From the NCBI GenBank assembly GCA_016699615.1, contig CP064984.1, forward strand, positions 496,001 through 560,000: DNA of 64,000 nucleotides, in the 5' to 3' direction. Position 1 is the first letter of the stretch; every line of letters begins with the position of its first letter. The DNA comes from Sphingobacteriales bacterium. GTDB lineage: Bacteria > Bacteroidota > Bacteroidia > Chitinophagales > JADIYW01. A program made the position numbers and the translations under genes. Of the stretch, positions 42,201 through 50,754 are shown one piece after another. Below the pieces are notes generated by a model. That model saw only the letters and a program-made list of their open reading frames with translations, was not told the origin of the DNA and did no database searches.

Positions 42201-43586
42201 CTATAATAATGTTCTTACATCTACAATTTTCCCAGTAATTGCTGCTGCTGCTGCTGTTAATGGACTTGCTAATAATGTTCTGGAATTTGGTCCTTGTCTG
42301 CCTTCAAAGTTTCTATTTGATGTAGACACACAATATTTTCCTGCAGGAATTTTATCTTCATTCATTCCTAAACAAGCAGAACAACCTGGTTCACGAAGCT
42401 CCATTCCTGCTTCTTTTAGTATCACATCAATTCCTTCTTCTATTGCTTGTTTTTCTACTTGTTTGCTACCTGGCACTATCCAAACTGTAACATCTTTTGC
42501 TTTTGTTTTTCCTTTTACTACATCGGCAAATAACCTCAAATCTTCGATGCGAGAATTGGTACAGCTACCTATAAAAACATAATCTATTGGTTTTTGTAAT
42601 AATGTTTCGCCACGTTCAAAATCCATATATTGCAATGCTTTATCTAAGCCTACATCTTCTTTTTCTGGATTTGGAATTTCATCAGAAATTTTAATTCCCA
42701 TTCCTGGATTAGTTCCAAAGGTAATCATTGGTTCTATATCTTCGGCTGCAAAAGTATATTCTTTATCGAACACAGCATCGGTATCTGATACTAATAGTTT
42801 CCAACTTTCTACTGCTTTATCAAAATCATTGCCTTGAGGTGCAAATGGCCTTCCTTTTATATAATTAAAAGTTACCTCATCTGGTGCAATCATTCCTCCA
42901 CGTGCGCCCATTTCAATACTCATATTGCAAATAGTCATACGTGCTTCCATGCTCAAACTGCGAATGGCACTTCCTGCAAATTCTATAAAATATCCAGTGC
43001 CTCCACTTGCTGAAATTTTTGATAAAATATATAATACAATATCTTTAGAAACGATTCCTTTACCAATTTTTCCTTCTATATTTATGCGCATTGTTTTAGG
43101 TCTAGTTTGCAAGATGCACTGTGTAGCTAATACTTGCTCTACTTCAGATGTGCCAATACCAAATGCTATTGCACCAAATGCACCATGTGTAGATGTATGC
43201 GAATCTCCACAAACCATAGTAAGTCCTGGTTGTGTAACGCCTAATTCTGGTCCAATGACATGCACAATTCCTTGAAATGGATGTCCTAAACCATACAATT
43301 CTATTCCATGATTTTCACAATTCTTAATCAAAGTGTCTACTTGATGTTTAGATAGTGCTTCACGAATTGGTAAATGTTGATCTTTTGTAGGTACATTATG
43401 GTCTGCTGTGGCAATAGTTTGCTTTGGTCTTAGTACCTTAATGCCTCTTTTATCTAATCCTGCGAATGCTTGTGGTGTAGTAACTTCATGAATCAGGTGT
43501 TTATCTATATATATTACATCTGGTCCATTTGGAATTGATTCCACAATATGTTTTTCCCATACTTTTTCAAACAATGTTTTTCCCAT
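42201..43586 (-). CDS. leuC: 3-isopropylmalate dehydratase large subunit
   Basis: The 461-residue protein is full length. Cluster ligands are visible in VFIGSCTNSRIEDL and EPGCSACLGMNEDKI, and the active site in VCGDSHTSTHGAFGAIAFGI and FEGRQGPNSRTLLASPLTAA. It holds a [4Fe-4S] cluster and acts as a dimer with LeuD. Other leucine genes (leuA, leuB) are not in the window. Confidence 0.97.
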   Translation of the reverse strand: MGKTLFEKVWEKHIVESIPNGPDVIYIDKHLIHEVTTPQAFAGLDKRGIKVLRPKQTIATADHNVPTKDQHLPIREALSKHQVDTLIKNCENHGIELYGLGHPFQGIVHVIGPELGVTQPGLTMVCGDSHTSTHGAFGAIAFGIGTSEVEQVLATQCILQTRPKTMRINIEGKIGKGIVSKDIVLYILSKISASGGTGYFIEFAGSAIRSLSMEARMTICNMSIEMGARGGMIAPDEVTFNYIKGRPFAPQGNDFDKAVESWKLLVSDTDAVFDKEYTFAAEDIEPMITFGTNPGMGIKISDEIPNPEKEDVGLDKALQYMDFERGETLLQKPIDYVFIGSCTNSRIEDLRLFADVVKGKTKAKDVTVWIVPGSKQVEKQAIEEGIDVILKEAGMELREPGCSACLGMNEDKIPAGKYCVSTSNRNFEGRQGPNSRTLLASPLTAAAAAITGKIVDVRTLL

Positions 43587-43677
43587 AAAAACGAATTGCC
43601 ATAAAATTATTGAAAAAGGATTGAAGGATTTTTTATTTTCTATTAAGGTATTATTAAGAAGAGTGTTATATATTCAA

Positions 43678-44970
43678 CTATTTTAATGCATTAATCATTG
43701 CCATTGCTTTTAGCTTACATTCTTCGTATTCGCTTTCTGCATCTGCATCAATGGTAATGGCACTTCCTGTTTGTATACATATATATTTATTTTCTTTATT
43801 ATACAAAATACTTCTGATGACTACATTAAAATCAAAATTTCCTTTTGGTGTAATATAGCCAACGCAACCAGAAAATAAACCTCTTTGTGTATGTTCGTAT
43901 TTTTCTATTAATTGCATTGCTGCAATTTTTGGTGCGCCAGTCATGCTTCCCATCGGAAATAATGCACGTATTATTTCTGCAAATGTTGTTTCTTTATCTA
44001 CTGTGCATTTTACTGTAGATATTAGCTGATGCACTTGCTCAAATGTATATAATCCGAATAATTCTTCTACTTCTACGCTGTTTTTAGTAGCAATTCTTGA
44101 CATGTCATTTCTTACCAAATCAACTATCATTATATTTTCGCTACGCTCTTTTTCATTAAAGTACAATTCGTTCTTTATTGCACTGTCTGTTGCTGTATCT
44201 GTGCCTCTTTTTCTTGTTCCTTTTATTGGCTGACAAATAAGTGTTTGCTGAGTTTTCTTTAAAAATCTTTCTGGGCTAGCACACATTAGATAATTATTTG
44301 TATGCTTGTAGTAACAACTAAATGGTGCTTTTGAAATTGTATTCAATTGCTCAAATACATTTGTAGTATCTATTGCTATATTTTCAGCAAAATATTCTTG
44401 GCAAAAATTGAGTTCATAAATATTTCCTATTCTAATTTCTTCTTTAATTTTATTTACAATATCAATATATGCTGTTTTATCAATTCTATTTCTTATCTCA
44501 ATTTTTTGATTTGCAGTGTCTGTTTTATGTTTTCTATCTTGCTCAAATAATTTTTTAAATTTCTCAATTCCTTCAAAATTTGTAACTCCAATATCTACTT
44601 TTTCGTTTTCGATTCTGATAATATATTTTGGAACAAAAAATTGTATTAATGGATTGTTGATATTATCAATATTTTTAGAACTCAAATTTTCAAAAGTATT
44701 TTTCAAATCATAACTTAAGAAACCAAATAACCATGCATTGTGTTGTTGTGAAAAATTTTGAAAATCAGCTAGTAGATTTTTGCTTTCAATTGCACTTTCA
44801 AATACATGAAGTGCATCTATTGCAAAGAATGACCCAAAGGTAGAATATGGATAATTTGGGTAATTGTTTGAATCTAAATAACAGAAATAATTAAATTGTT
44901 CAGAAAGTTGCAACAGCTTGCGTTTAAACAAATTTATGTCATCAACTGCGTAAGGATAAAACTGGTGCAT
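43678..44970 (-). CDS. pabB: Aminodeoxychorismate synthase component I (PabB-like)
   Basis: The 430-residue protein has the chorismate-binding domain at about 165-430: YELNFCQEYFAENI, SPERFLKKTQQTLICQPIKG with GTRKRGTD, IVDLVRNDMSRI, LFPMGSMTGAPKIAA and QTGSAITIDADAESEYEE. The PIKGT signature and shorter N-terminal part favour PabB over TrpE. The product feeds p-aminobenzoate and folate. It starts 9 bp after purA, suggesting cotranscription. Confidence 0.85.
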   Translation of the reverse strand: MHQFYPYAVDDINLFKRKLLQLSEQFNYFCYLDSNNYPNYPYSTFGSFFAIDALHVFESAIESKNLLADFQNFSQQHNAWLFGFLSYDLKNTFENLSSKNIDNINNPLIQFFVPKYIIRIENEKVDIGVTNFEGIEKFKKLFEQDRKHKTDTANQKIEIRNRIDKTAYIDIVNKIKEEIRIGNIYELNFCQEYFAENIAIDTTNVFEQLNTISKAPFSCYYKHTNNYLMCASPERFLKKTQQTLICQPIKGTRKRGTDTATDSAIKNELYFNEKERSENIMIVDLVRNDMSRIATKNSVEVEELFGLYTFEQVHQLISTVKCTVDKETTFAEIIRALFPMGSMTGAPKIAAMQLIEKYEHTQRGLFSGCVGYITPKGNFDFNVVIRSILYNKENKYICIQTGSAITIDADAESEYEECKLKAMAMINALK

Positions 44971-44979
44971 GTATTCGAT

Positions 44980-46230
44980 TTACAGAACAATCAAAGATTC
45001 TCGTTCTGGTCCATTTGATACCATAGATACTTTTGTTTCCAAATATTGTTCTATAAAACTTATATAGGTAGACAAGGTTTCTGGTAGCGCTTGGCCATTT
45101 ATTATCTTGCCCCAAGATTTAAAATTTTCTACAATAGGTTCAATTTCTGTGCTCAACAAATCAAAAGGCAATTCGTTTGTTGTTTTATCATCATATTGAT
45201 ATGCCGTACACACGCCAAATTCTTCAAATGCATTTAATACATCTGTTTTGGTAATTACCAAATCTGTTACACCATTTAACATACATGTATATTTTAGTGC
45301 TGGCAAATCTATCCATCCACATCGTCTTGGTCTTCCTGTAGTAGCACCAAATTCGCCACCTTCTTTTCTTAGTTTCTCGCCTACTTCATTATCCAACTCA
45401 GAAGGAAATGGCCCACTACCAACTCTTGTGCAATATGCTTTTGTAATGCCTATCACTTTGTTGATTGCACTTGGTGGTACACCCAAACCTGTACACACAG
45501 CTGATATTGTATTGGAAGATGTAACAAATGGATATGTCCCAAAATCAATATCTAACATAGAACCTTGTGCACCTTCTGCCAGAATTTTTTTACCAGCTTT
45601 TATTTGTTGATGGATAAAATAACTAGATTCTGTTTGTTGGTATTCTTTTAATCTTTCAATTGCCTCAAACCATATTTCTTCTTGAGGTTCTAACTCAAAA
45701 TTATAATTATAAATTTGTAATAATTGCAAATGCTTACTTTTCAGCAATTCGTATTTTACTATAAAATCATCTTCAAGAATATCTCCTATTCTAAGTCCAT
45801 TACGACCAGTTTTGTCCATATACGTTGGTCCAATTCCTTTGAGCGTAGAGCCAATTTTAGAATCGCCTTTTGATGACTCTGATGCAGCATCTAATATTTT
45901 ATGTGTTGGTAGTATAATATTAGCACGTTTAGAAATAATCAATCTATCTTTTACACTTATACCATCATTTTCTAGGTTATCAATTTCTTTTATCAAAGTA
46001 ACTGGGTCAATCACGACACCATTACCAATGAAGTTAATTTTTCCTTCTCTAAAAATTCCTGATGGTATTGTGTGTAACACTTGTTTTTTTCCATTTATCA
46101 CTAATGTATGTCCAGCATTTGGTCCACCTTGAAACCTTGCTATAACATCATATTCTTCGGCAAGGTAATCAACGATTTTACCTTTACCTTCATCGCCCCA
46201 TTGTAATCCTAAAATAACGTCTACTGACAT
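44980..46230 (-). CDS. purA: Adenylosuccinate synthetase
   Basis: The 416-residue protein has the GTP-binding GLQWGDEGKGKIVDYLAE, IMP site RFQGGPNAGHTLVING, STLKGIGPTYMDKTGRNGLR and FGATTGRPRRCGWIDLPALK. It makes adenylosuccinate from IMP, Asp and GTP for AMP synthesis. It is the first gene of the minus-strand run towards leuCD and is divergent from the M28 gene. Confidence 0.97.
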   Translation of the reverse strand: MSVDVILGLQWGDEGKGKIVDYLAEEYDVIARFQGGPNAGHTLVINGKKQVLHTIPSGIFREGKINFIGNGVVIDPVTLIKEIDNLENDGISVKDRLIISKRANIILPTHKILDAASESSKGDSKIGSTLKGIGPTYMDKTGRNGLRIGDILEDDFIVKYELLKSKHLQLLQIYNYNFELEPQEEIWFEAIERLKEYQQTESSYFIHQQIKAGKKILAEGAQGSMLDIDFGTYPFVTSSNTISAVCTGLGVPPSAINKVIGITKAYCTRVGSGPFPSELDNEVGEKLRKEGGEFGATTGRPRRCGWIDLPALKYTCMLNGVTDLVITKTDVLNAFEEFGVCTAYQYDDKTTNELPFDLLSTEIEPIVENFKSWGKIINGQALPETLSTYISFIEQYLETKVSMVSNGPERESLIVL

Positions 46231-46381
46231 AATATTGCTTTATATTTTTTCAATTTCTTTCTGTGGTCTGAAAATGAGAAATTTAATTAAAATAACCAAT
46301 TTTATTGTGTCATTTTTTTGTTAGTGTTTTTCTTTCTCAATAATTTTACAATATTTTTATATTTTAGCCTAAAATATCTAA

Positions 46382-47377
46382 ATGAAAATCAGATTAGCTA
46401 CAATAGCAGTTTTAGTTGCTGTATTGTTCACCATAGGTTGCAAAACCAAACAAAAGGATAATCAATCAACAACTACAACGCTAGAAGAAAAAAAAGTTGA
46501 ACGACCTACCTTTTCTTCTGATTCAGCTTACTTATATATTGAACAACAAATAGCATTTGGCCCCAGAATTCCAAACACTACACCACAAAAGAAATGTGCC
46601 GATTATCTTTCCAATAAATTAAAACAATTTGGTGCTAATGTAGTTGTGCAAGAGACAAAATTAACCATCTATGATGGACGTACAGTTCCTTGCTACAATA
46701 TTATTGGCACATACAATCCTACATCAAAAAGAAGATTAATGTTGTTTGCACATTGGGATACAAGGCCATTTGCAGACAGAGATGTTTCGGAAGCTAGCAA
46801 ACCCAATTTAGGTGTAGATGATGGTGCATCTGGCGTAGCTGTACTGCTAGAAATTGCAAGACAATTGCAAGCTAAACAAGCAGAAATTGGTGTAGATATT
46901 ATGTTTTTTGATGTCGAAGATTTTGGTCCACCAATGGATAAAGAAACATCATATGCTGATGGAGATTATTATGCACTTGGCACACAATATTGGTGTCACA
47001 ACAAGCATATACCAAATTACACTGCTGATTTTGGCATTTTGTTGGATATGGTTGGTGCTAAAAATGCCACATTTACCTACGAAGGTATATCTATGCAGTA
47101 CGCAAGTAGCTTGATGAAAGATGTGTGGCAAACAGCACATCAGTTAGGTTTTGGCAGTTATTTTCAGAAAAGAAATACAGCACCTATTGTTGATGACCAC
47201 TATTATGTAAATACCATAGCACAAATACCATCTATGGATATAATATATAGAACCTATGAAACCGAAACAGGATTTGCAAAACATTGGCATACGCAAGAAG
47301 ATAAGTTGGAAAACATAGATAAAAACACTTTGCAAGCCGTAGGAGAAACTGTTTTAGCAACAATTTATAATTTTTAA
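46382..47377 (+). CDS. M28-family glutaminyl-peptide-cyclotransferase-like lipoprotein
   Basis: The 331-residue protein has a lipobox (FTIGCKTKQ, Cys about 20). The M28 fold has its zinc ligands: FAHWDTRPF (His), LGVDDGASG (Asp), FFDVEDFGPP (Glu) and AKHWHTQEDKLENI (late His). The order matches bacterial glutaminyl cyclases of the animal type, which convert N-terminal Gln to pyroglutamate, a residue typical of exported Bacteroidota proteins. An aminopeptidase role is the alternative. Confidence 0.88.
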   Translation: MKIRLATIAVLVAVLFTIGCKTKQKDNQSTTTTLEEKKVERPTFSSDSAYLYIEQQIAFGPRIPNTTPQKKCADYLSNKLKQFGANVVVQETKLTIYDGRTVPCYNIIGTYNPTSKRRLMLFAHWDTRPFADRDVSEASKPNLGVDDGASGVAVLLEIARQLQAKQAEIGVDIMFFDVEDFGPPMDKETSYADGDYYALGTQYWCHNKHIPNYTADFGILLDMVGAKNATFTYEGISMQYASSLMKDVWQTAHQLGFGSYFQKRNTAPIVDDHYYVNTIAQIPSMDIIYRTYETETGFAKHWHTQEDKLENIDKNTLQAVGETVLATIYNF

Positions 47378-47409
47378 AAAAATCTCTTTATTATTTGAAA
47401 ATAAAAATG

Positions 47410-47417
47410 TACTTTTG
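47410..47417 (+). promoter_or_regulatory. TAnnTTTG -7 box upstream of the tRNA
   Basis: TACTTTTG at 47,410-47,417 fits the -7 consensus; a TTTG at 47,394 is nearer than the usual -33 spacing. The tRNA starts about 36 bp downstream. Confidence 0.35.
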
Positions 47418-47452
47418 CAGTCGCTATTCAGTTTTTGTATTGAGTATAGCAG

Positions 47453-47526
47453 GGTCTTATATCACATCCTGTTAGAGCACCTGACTCATAATCAGGGGGT
47501 CCCAGGTTCGAGCCCTGGTGGGACCA
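47453..47526 (+). tRNA. tRNA-Met (CAU), D-arm degenerate
   Basis: The acceptor GGTCTTA (47,453-47,459) pairs with TGGGACC (47,519-47,525), using two G-U pairs. The anticodon stem CCTGA/TCAGG encloses CTCATAA, and the T-arm CCAGG/CCTGG encloses TTCGAGC. The anticodon and this stem fit elongator tRNA-Met. The D-arm is poor: TCAC faces GAGC, and the loop ATCCTGTTA lacks the G18-G19 pair. Three missing bases would restore a normal arm, in line with the indels elsewhere. CCA is not encoded. Confidence 0.85.
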
Positions 47527-47536
47527 CAAACTTTAT

Positions 47537-47567
47537 AAAAGCACCTAATATATTAGGTGCTTTTTTT
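47537..47567 (+). terminator. Rho-independent terminator after the tRNA
   Basis: GCACCTAATA (47,541-47,550) and TATTAGGTGC (47,551-47,560) form a perfect inverted repeat, extended by As before and Ts after, ending in seven Ts. Confidence 0.88.
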
Positions 47568-47655
47568 ATTATATCTTGATGTTTTAACCTAAATTTGTAG
47601 TGTTTTTGCAATTTGTTAGATAACTTTTCCGATTTGTTATCTACTTTTTCCATTT

Positions 47656-48125
47656 TGTACGGATAACCGAACTCTTTATTACATAAAAGCTGTAAAGGTG
47701 GCTGTGCTTCTTTTGATGATTTAAAAATCTATATGCAAAGTGCAGTGCAAGATTATAATAACAGACCTTACCATGCATTGGGTGGACAAACGCCTTTAGA
47801 AGTTTTAGCTGGCAGTACTACCAATTATAAAATTTTAAAAGCTGATAGCATAAATGCAAGAACAGCACGCAAGCAATATAACCAACAACAATGTTGTATA
47901 GCTTAGATGCTGAATTGAAGCTATATTTTATAGCAAACAAATTAATAAATTTAAACTATTTATTTTAACCACGAAGTACGCAAAGTTGGCACTGAAATAA
48001 GACAAATAAATTAGCTCATACCAATAATTTTATACAACAAAAATACTAACATATAAATACTTGATTTTTATTTATGTACGGATAACCGAACATTTTATAG
48101 CATAATAGCTGTAGAGGTTGCTGGG
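47656..48125 (+). mobile_element. Insertion-sequence remnant bounded by 50-bp direct repeats (copy 2)
   Basis: The GTACGGATAACCGAAC..AGCTGTAAAGGTGGCTG module (47,656-47,706) precedes the transposase tail and recurs after it at 48,074-48,125 (..AGCTGTAGAGGTTGCTG). The interior matches 1920-2290 nearly base for base. Confidence 0.65.
47707..47906 (+). pseudogene. DDE integrase-core transposase, C-terminal fragment (copy 2)
   Basis: An open frame without any start reads SFDDLKIYMQSAVQDYNNRP to ARTARKQYNQQQCCIA and stops at 47,904. It matches the fragment at 1921-2120 with essentially one substitution (ART-A/V-RK). About 19 N-terminal residues of the other copy are absent, and the boundary repeat lies in their place. 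Confidence 0.75.
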
Positions 48126-48129
48126 GAAA

Positions 48130-48507
48130 TTATCTCTTGATAGTTGGTACATATATGTTATCTACCTTAATAAAGTATTCACAAACGGTACTATCTTTTT
48201 CAATAAATAAATCATTGTCTAAATAAGAGTTGTAGAAAATAATATTTAATATCCGTCCGTTTGAATCATAAACTATAGAATAACGTTTTATGTTATCTAT
48301 ATAATAATCCCAAATGCTATCTCTAAGAAAATTTGTACAAACTGTTAATCTATATTCATCATAACTATTATAGTAATAAAAAGAATCAATTGTTTTCCTT
48401 ATTTTTCCTTTTGATTCATATTTTGGTGAGCAGTTAGCATTATTGTTAGTACTACACAAAGTTATAAAAACTATTATTAACAATAATATTCTAAAAATAA
48501 AACTCAT
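48130..48507 (-). CDS. Small secreted hypothetical protein, 125 aa
   Basis: A hydrophobic N-terminus (about 4-18) reads as a signal or lipoprotein peptide (ITLCSTNNNANC). The remaining 100 residues are Tyr/Asn/Asp-rich with alternating beta character (YRLTVCTNFLRDSIWDYYID, YSIVYDSNGRILNIIFYN). No family is recognised. It ends 4 bp after the TTGCTGGGG boundary of the repeat module and starts next to another small gene. Confidence 0.6.
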   Translation of the reverse strand: MSFIFRILLLIIVFITLCSTNNNANCSPKYESKGKIRKTIDSFYYYNSYDEYRLTVCTNFLRDSIWDYYIDNIKRYSIVYDSNGRILNIIFYNSYLDNDLFIEKDSTVCEYFIKVDNIYVPTIKR

Positions 48508-48532
48508 AATTTCACAATTTATCTATAAATAA

Positions 48533-48730
48533 TCATCTTTTTACTTTCTTAGTACCTTGTTCAGCTGGTTTCACATTTGTATCTGTATTTTTATTATCAA
48601 ATTTAGCACCATAATATATTTTCCCAAATGTAACCTCATCGAATTGTCCAGAATCTATTAGTTTTTTTCGTGTATCATTTAATTTATTCATTGCTTTTTC
48701 CCCTACAAATTCTTCATAAACTTCATTCAA
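48533..48730 (-). CDS. Short orphan ORF whose start lies inside the dispersed repeat
   Basis: The 65-residue product begins MNEVYEEFV, encoded by DNA that is part of the shared repeat; the same leader at 3805-3741 continues into a different tail. The remainder (GEKAMNKLNDTRKKLIDSGQ to EQGTKKVKR) is helical then basic. It may be the 3' end of a lost gene. Coding status is uncertain. Confidence 0.4.
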   Translation of the reverse strand: MNEVYEEFVGEKAMNKLNDTRKKLIDSGQFDEVTFGKIYYGAKFDNKNTDTNVKPAEQGTKKVKR

Positions 48731-49080
48731 CTAATATAATATTTATTTTCTGGATTTATTACAAATATTTGTATTTACTTTCTTTGTCTTGATACAAGAG
48801 TGTAATACTTACTTTTTTTCTTGATAAAAAAAGTAACAAAAAAATCAAGTTCAAGCTGAGGCACTTTGCCATGCTCTTGGCTTCAGCTCTAAAAATCTTA
48901 CTTCTTTAAATCATCTTGTTGGTTTTGTTTGTGCTTGTTTAATGTTTGTATTATAACATAAATATCTTGCTGTGTCTTTTTTGCACGATGATTTCAGCCG
49001 TTTCGATTTTTCTTCACCGCGTGCTGACGCTTGAACGTTCTTTATGCAAAACTTTCTTTACGCTCGACGCTTATTTTCTT
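48705..49080. repeat. Dispersed composite intergenic repeat, block 5
   Basis: It starts with CTACAAATTCTTCATAAAC (shared with block 2) and continues with the TTACTTTCTTTGTCTTGATA unit (48,776), the TTCAAGCTGAGGCACTTTGC unit (48,848-48,937), the TTTTTCTTCACCGCGTGCTG unit (49,007-49,039) and the CTTTACGCTCGACG unit. Order and spacing match block 1. No gene is supported. Confidence 0.75.
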
Positions 49081-49084
49081 AACA

Positions 49085-49345
49085 CTATTTTTCTGATGCC
49101 ATTTTTTTACCTAAAAACCGAACGTTTTATAATATAAATATTATTAACTATTTACTGTAAGCGTGTTGGCTTGCAGTTGTTTGTTTTTTTTTTTTGCAGG
49201 TGACGCTACGCTATAACACCTGCCAAAGGCGAGTTTTTGTTGTTGGTGAAGAACACCAACAATGGCGAGGTTGGGCGGTTGACAGGTGACGCTTGCCTAC
49301 GCTAAAACAACGCTAAGCTAAACACCTGTCACGGGCGAAGGTTGC
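49085..49345. repeat. Hairpin-rich 180-bp repeat, copy D
   Basis: This begins CTATTTTTCTGATGCC and CCTAAAAACCGAACG. It has an inverted repeat GCAGGTG/CACCTGC (49,196-49,202 with 49,217-49,223) after a T-run, and TTGTTGGTG/CACCAACAA (49,240-49,248 with 49,254-49,262). An extra GACAGGTG..CACCTGTC hairpin leads to TTGCTGGGG at about 49,340, immediately before the end of the next gene. Confidence 0.7.
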
Positions 49346-50024
49346 TGGGGTAAATAAGTGTGTCTTTAGATATTATTTTCCATGTATAACTACCATTTGG
49401 CAAATAAACATCATACTTATTTTTATCTACATTAAGAAAAATAAGCTCTGTAAAACCTACCTTTTTACCTAGTTTCATAAACTTTAAATGATAACCACCA
49501 TCACTTTGATATGGTAATGATGAATCTGTTCGTTCACATACAAATATAGTATCATTGTATTTTTTACTATACATTTTTTTTAGTAATATAAATGTACACA
49601 CTCCAAAAGGAGAATCTGCATATACTTCAATAGTAGATTTCAAATGCATATCAAAATTAAAAAATAATTGTTGATGCATATTTTTATATGGATATTTAGT
49701 TTCTTTTGATTTCTCTTGTAATCTTTTATAATCAATACTTAAACAATATAAATTTTGATTTTCTATTCTAAAATAACCTACTGTATCCAATAATGTTCTA
49801 CCTCTGCCCTCCATAATTAACATATTAGAGTATATATTTTTATCTAATTTTTTATATATTGGCATATTTATAAACTGGTATTTATAAATGGTATCATATT
49901 TTAAATTCGAACTCCATTTGTAATATGCACTTTCAATTTTATCTACCTTTTCATAAGAATTAATATCTTTTCTCTTACACATAGAAAAAAACAATAGAAT
50001 TGTTATAGCGATTTCTAATCTCAT
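49329..50024 (-). CDS. Orphan hypothetical protein, probable lipoprotein, 231 aa
   Basis: The N-terminus MRLEIAITILLFFSMCKRKD resembles a lipoprotein signal with Cys about 16, though Met at -1 is unusual. The body is beta-rich, with IYKYQFINMPIYKK, VYADSPFGVCTFILLKK, FTELIFLNVDKNKYDVYLPN and a final strand. A repeat block lies on each side. No family is recognised. Confidence 0.6.
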   Translation of the reverse strand: MRLEIAITILLFFSMCKRKDINSYEKVDKIESAYYKWSSNLKYDTIYKYQFINMPIYKKLDKNIYSNMLIMEGRGRTLLDTVGYFRIENQNLYCLSIDYKRLQEKSKETKYPYKNMHQQLFFNFDMHLKSTIEVYADSPFGVCTFILLKKMYSKKYNDTIFVCERTDSSLPYQSDGGYHLKFMKLGKKVGFTELIFLNVDKNKYDVYLPNGSYTWKIISKDTLIYPSNLRP

Positions 50025-50064
50025 TTACTTTTCGCTGGGCTTTAAAATATTTTCTAATAATTTC

Positions 50065-50350
50065 CTCTGCCTTTGTTGGTTTTTAACCAACAAACTACAA
50101 ATTCCCATAACCTTCATTCATCTAATTTAATATTTATTTTTTGTATTTGTTACATGTATTTGCTTTTTTCCTTGATGAAATTGTGTATTTACTTTCTTTG
50201 TCTTGATACAAAGAAAGTAACAAAGAAAAATCAAGGTTTACGAAAAATGACGCTAAAAATAATCGTCTTCGCTAAAAGTTTTTAAACTTGTTCTGCTTCT
50301 TCTAAGCAGAACTTCAAACAGCAAAACTTTCTTTACGCTCGACGATTATT
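50065..50350. repeat. Dispersed composite intergenic repeat, block 6a
   Basis: It opens with the TTTGTTGGTT/AACCAACAAA hairpin (50,072-50,094), then the TACTTTCTTTGTCTTGATAC..GAAAGTAACAAAG inverted unit, and CGAAAAATGACGCTAAAAAT to CTTTACGCTCGACG. The last part includes the hairpin GTTCTGCTT/AAGCAGAAC. Confidence 0.7.
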
Positions 50351-50359
50351 TTCTTTACG

Positions 50360-50680
50360 CTATTTTTCTGATGCCATTTTTTTACCTAAAAACCGAACGT
50401 TTTATAATATAAATATTATTAACTATTTACTGTAAGCGTGTTGGCTTGCAGTTGTTTGTTTTTTTTTTGCAGGTGACGCTACGCTATAACACCTGCCAAA
50501 GGCGAGTTTTTGTTGTTGGTGAAGAACACCAACAATGGCGACGAAAAATTACGCTAAAAATAATCGTCTTCGCTAAAAGTTTTTAAACTTGTTCTGCTTC
50601 TTCCAAAGCAGAACTTCAAACAGCAAAACTTTTTTTACGCTCGACACTTATTTTCTTAACGCTATTTTTCTGATGCCGTT
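50360..50680. repeat. Hairpin-rich repeat copy E and a 301-bp-offset duplicate
   Basis: 50,360-50,540 repeats copy D (same GCAGGTG and TTGTTGGTG hairpins at 50,469 and 50,513). 50,543-50,645 then repeats 50,242-50,344, an offset of 301 bp, including GTTCTGCTT..AAGCAGAAC and CGACACTTATTTTCTTAACG. No gene is supported. Confidence 0.75.
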
Positions 50681-50692
50681 TCTTTTTTTTAC

Positions 50693-50727
50693 AAAAAAAA
50701 GCACTGATAAAATAATTATCAGTGCTT
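50693..50727 (-). terminator. Rho-independent terminator of the 50.8 kb gene
   Basis: GCACTGATAA (50,701-50,710) pairs with TTATCAGTGC (50,716-50,725), followed on the minus strand by eight Ts. Confidence 0.87.
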
Positions 50728-50754
50728 AGTATAAATTGAATCAACTAAAAATAT

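Noticed and set aside
42925..43275. 116-codon ORF opposite leuC
   Set aside because: It is antisense to a highly conserved gene, with no start signal or homology visible.
48130..50024. True integron cassette array
   Set aside because: No integrase gene and no clear attC core is seen; the idea is kept only as a cassette-like hypothesis.
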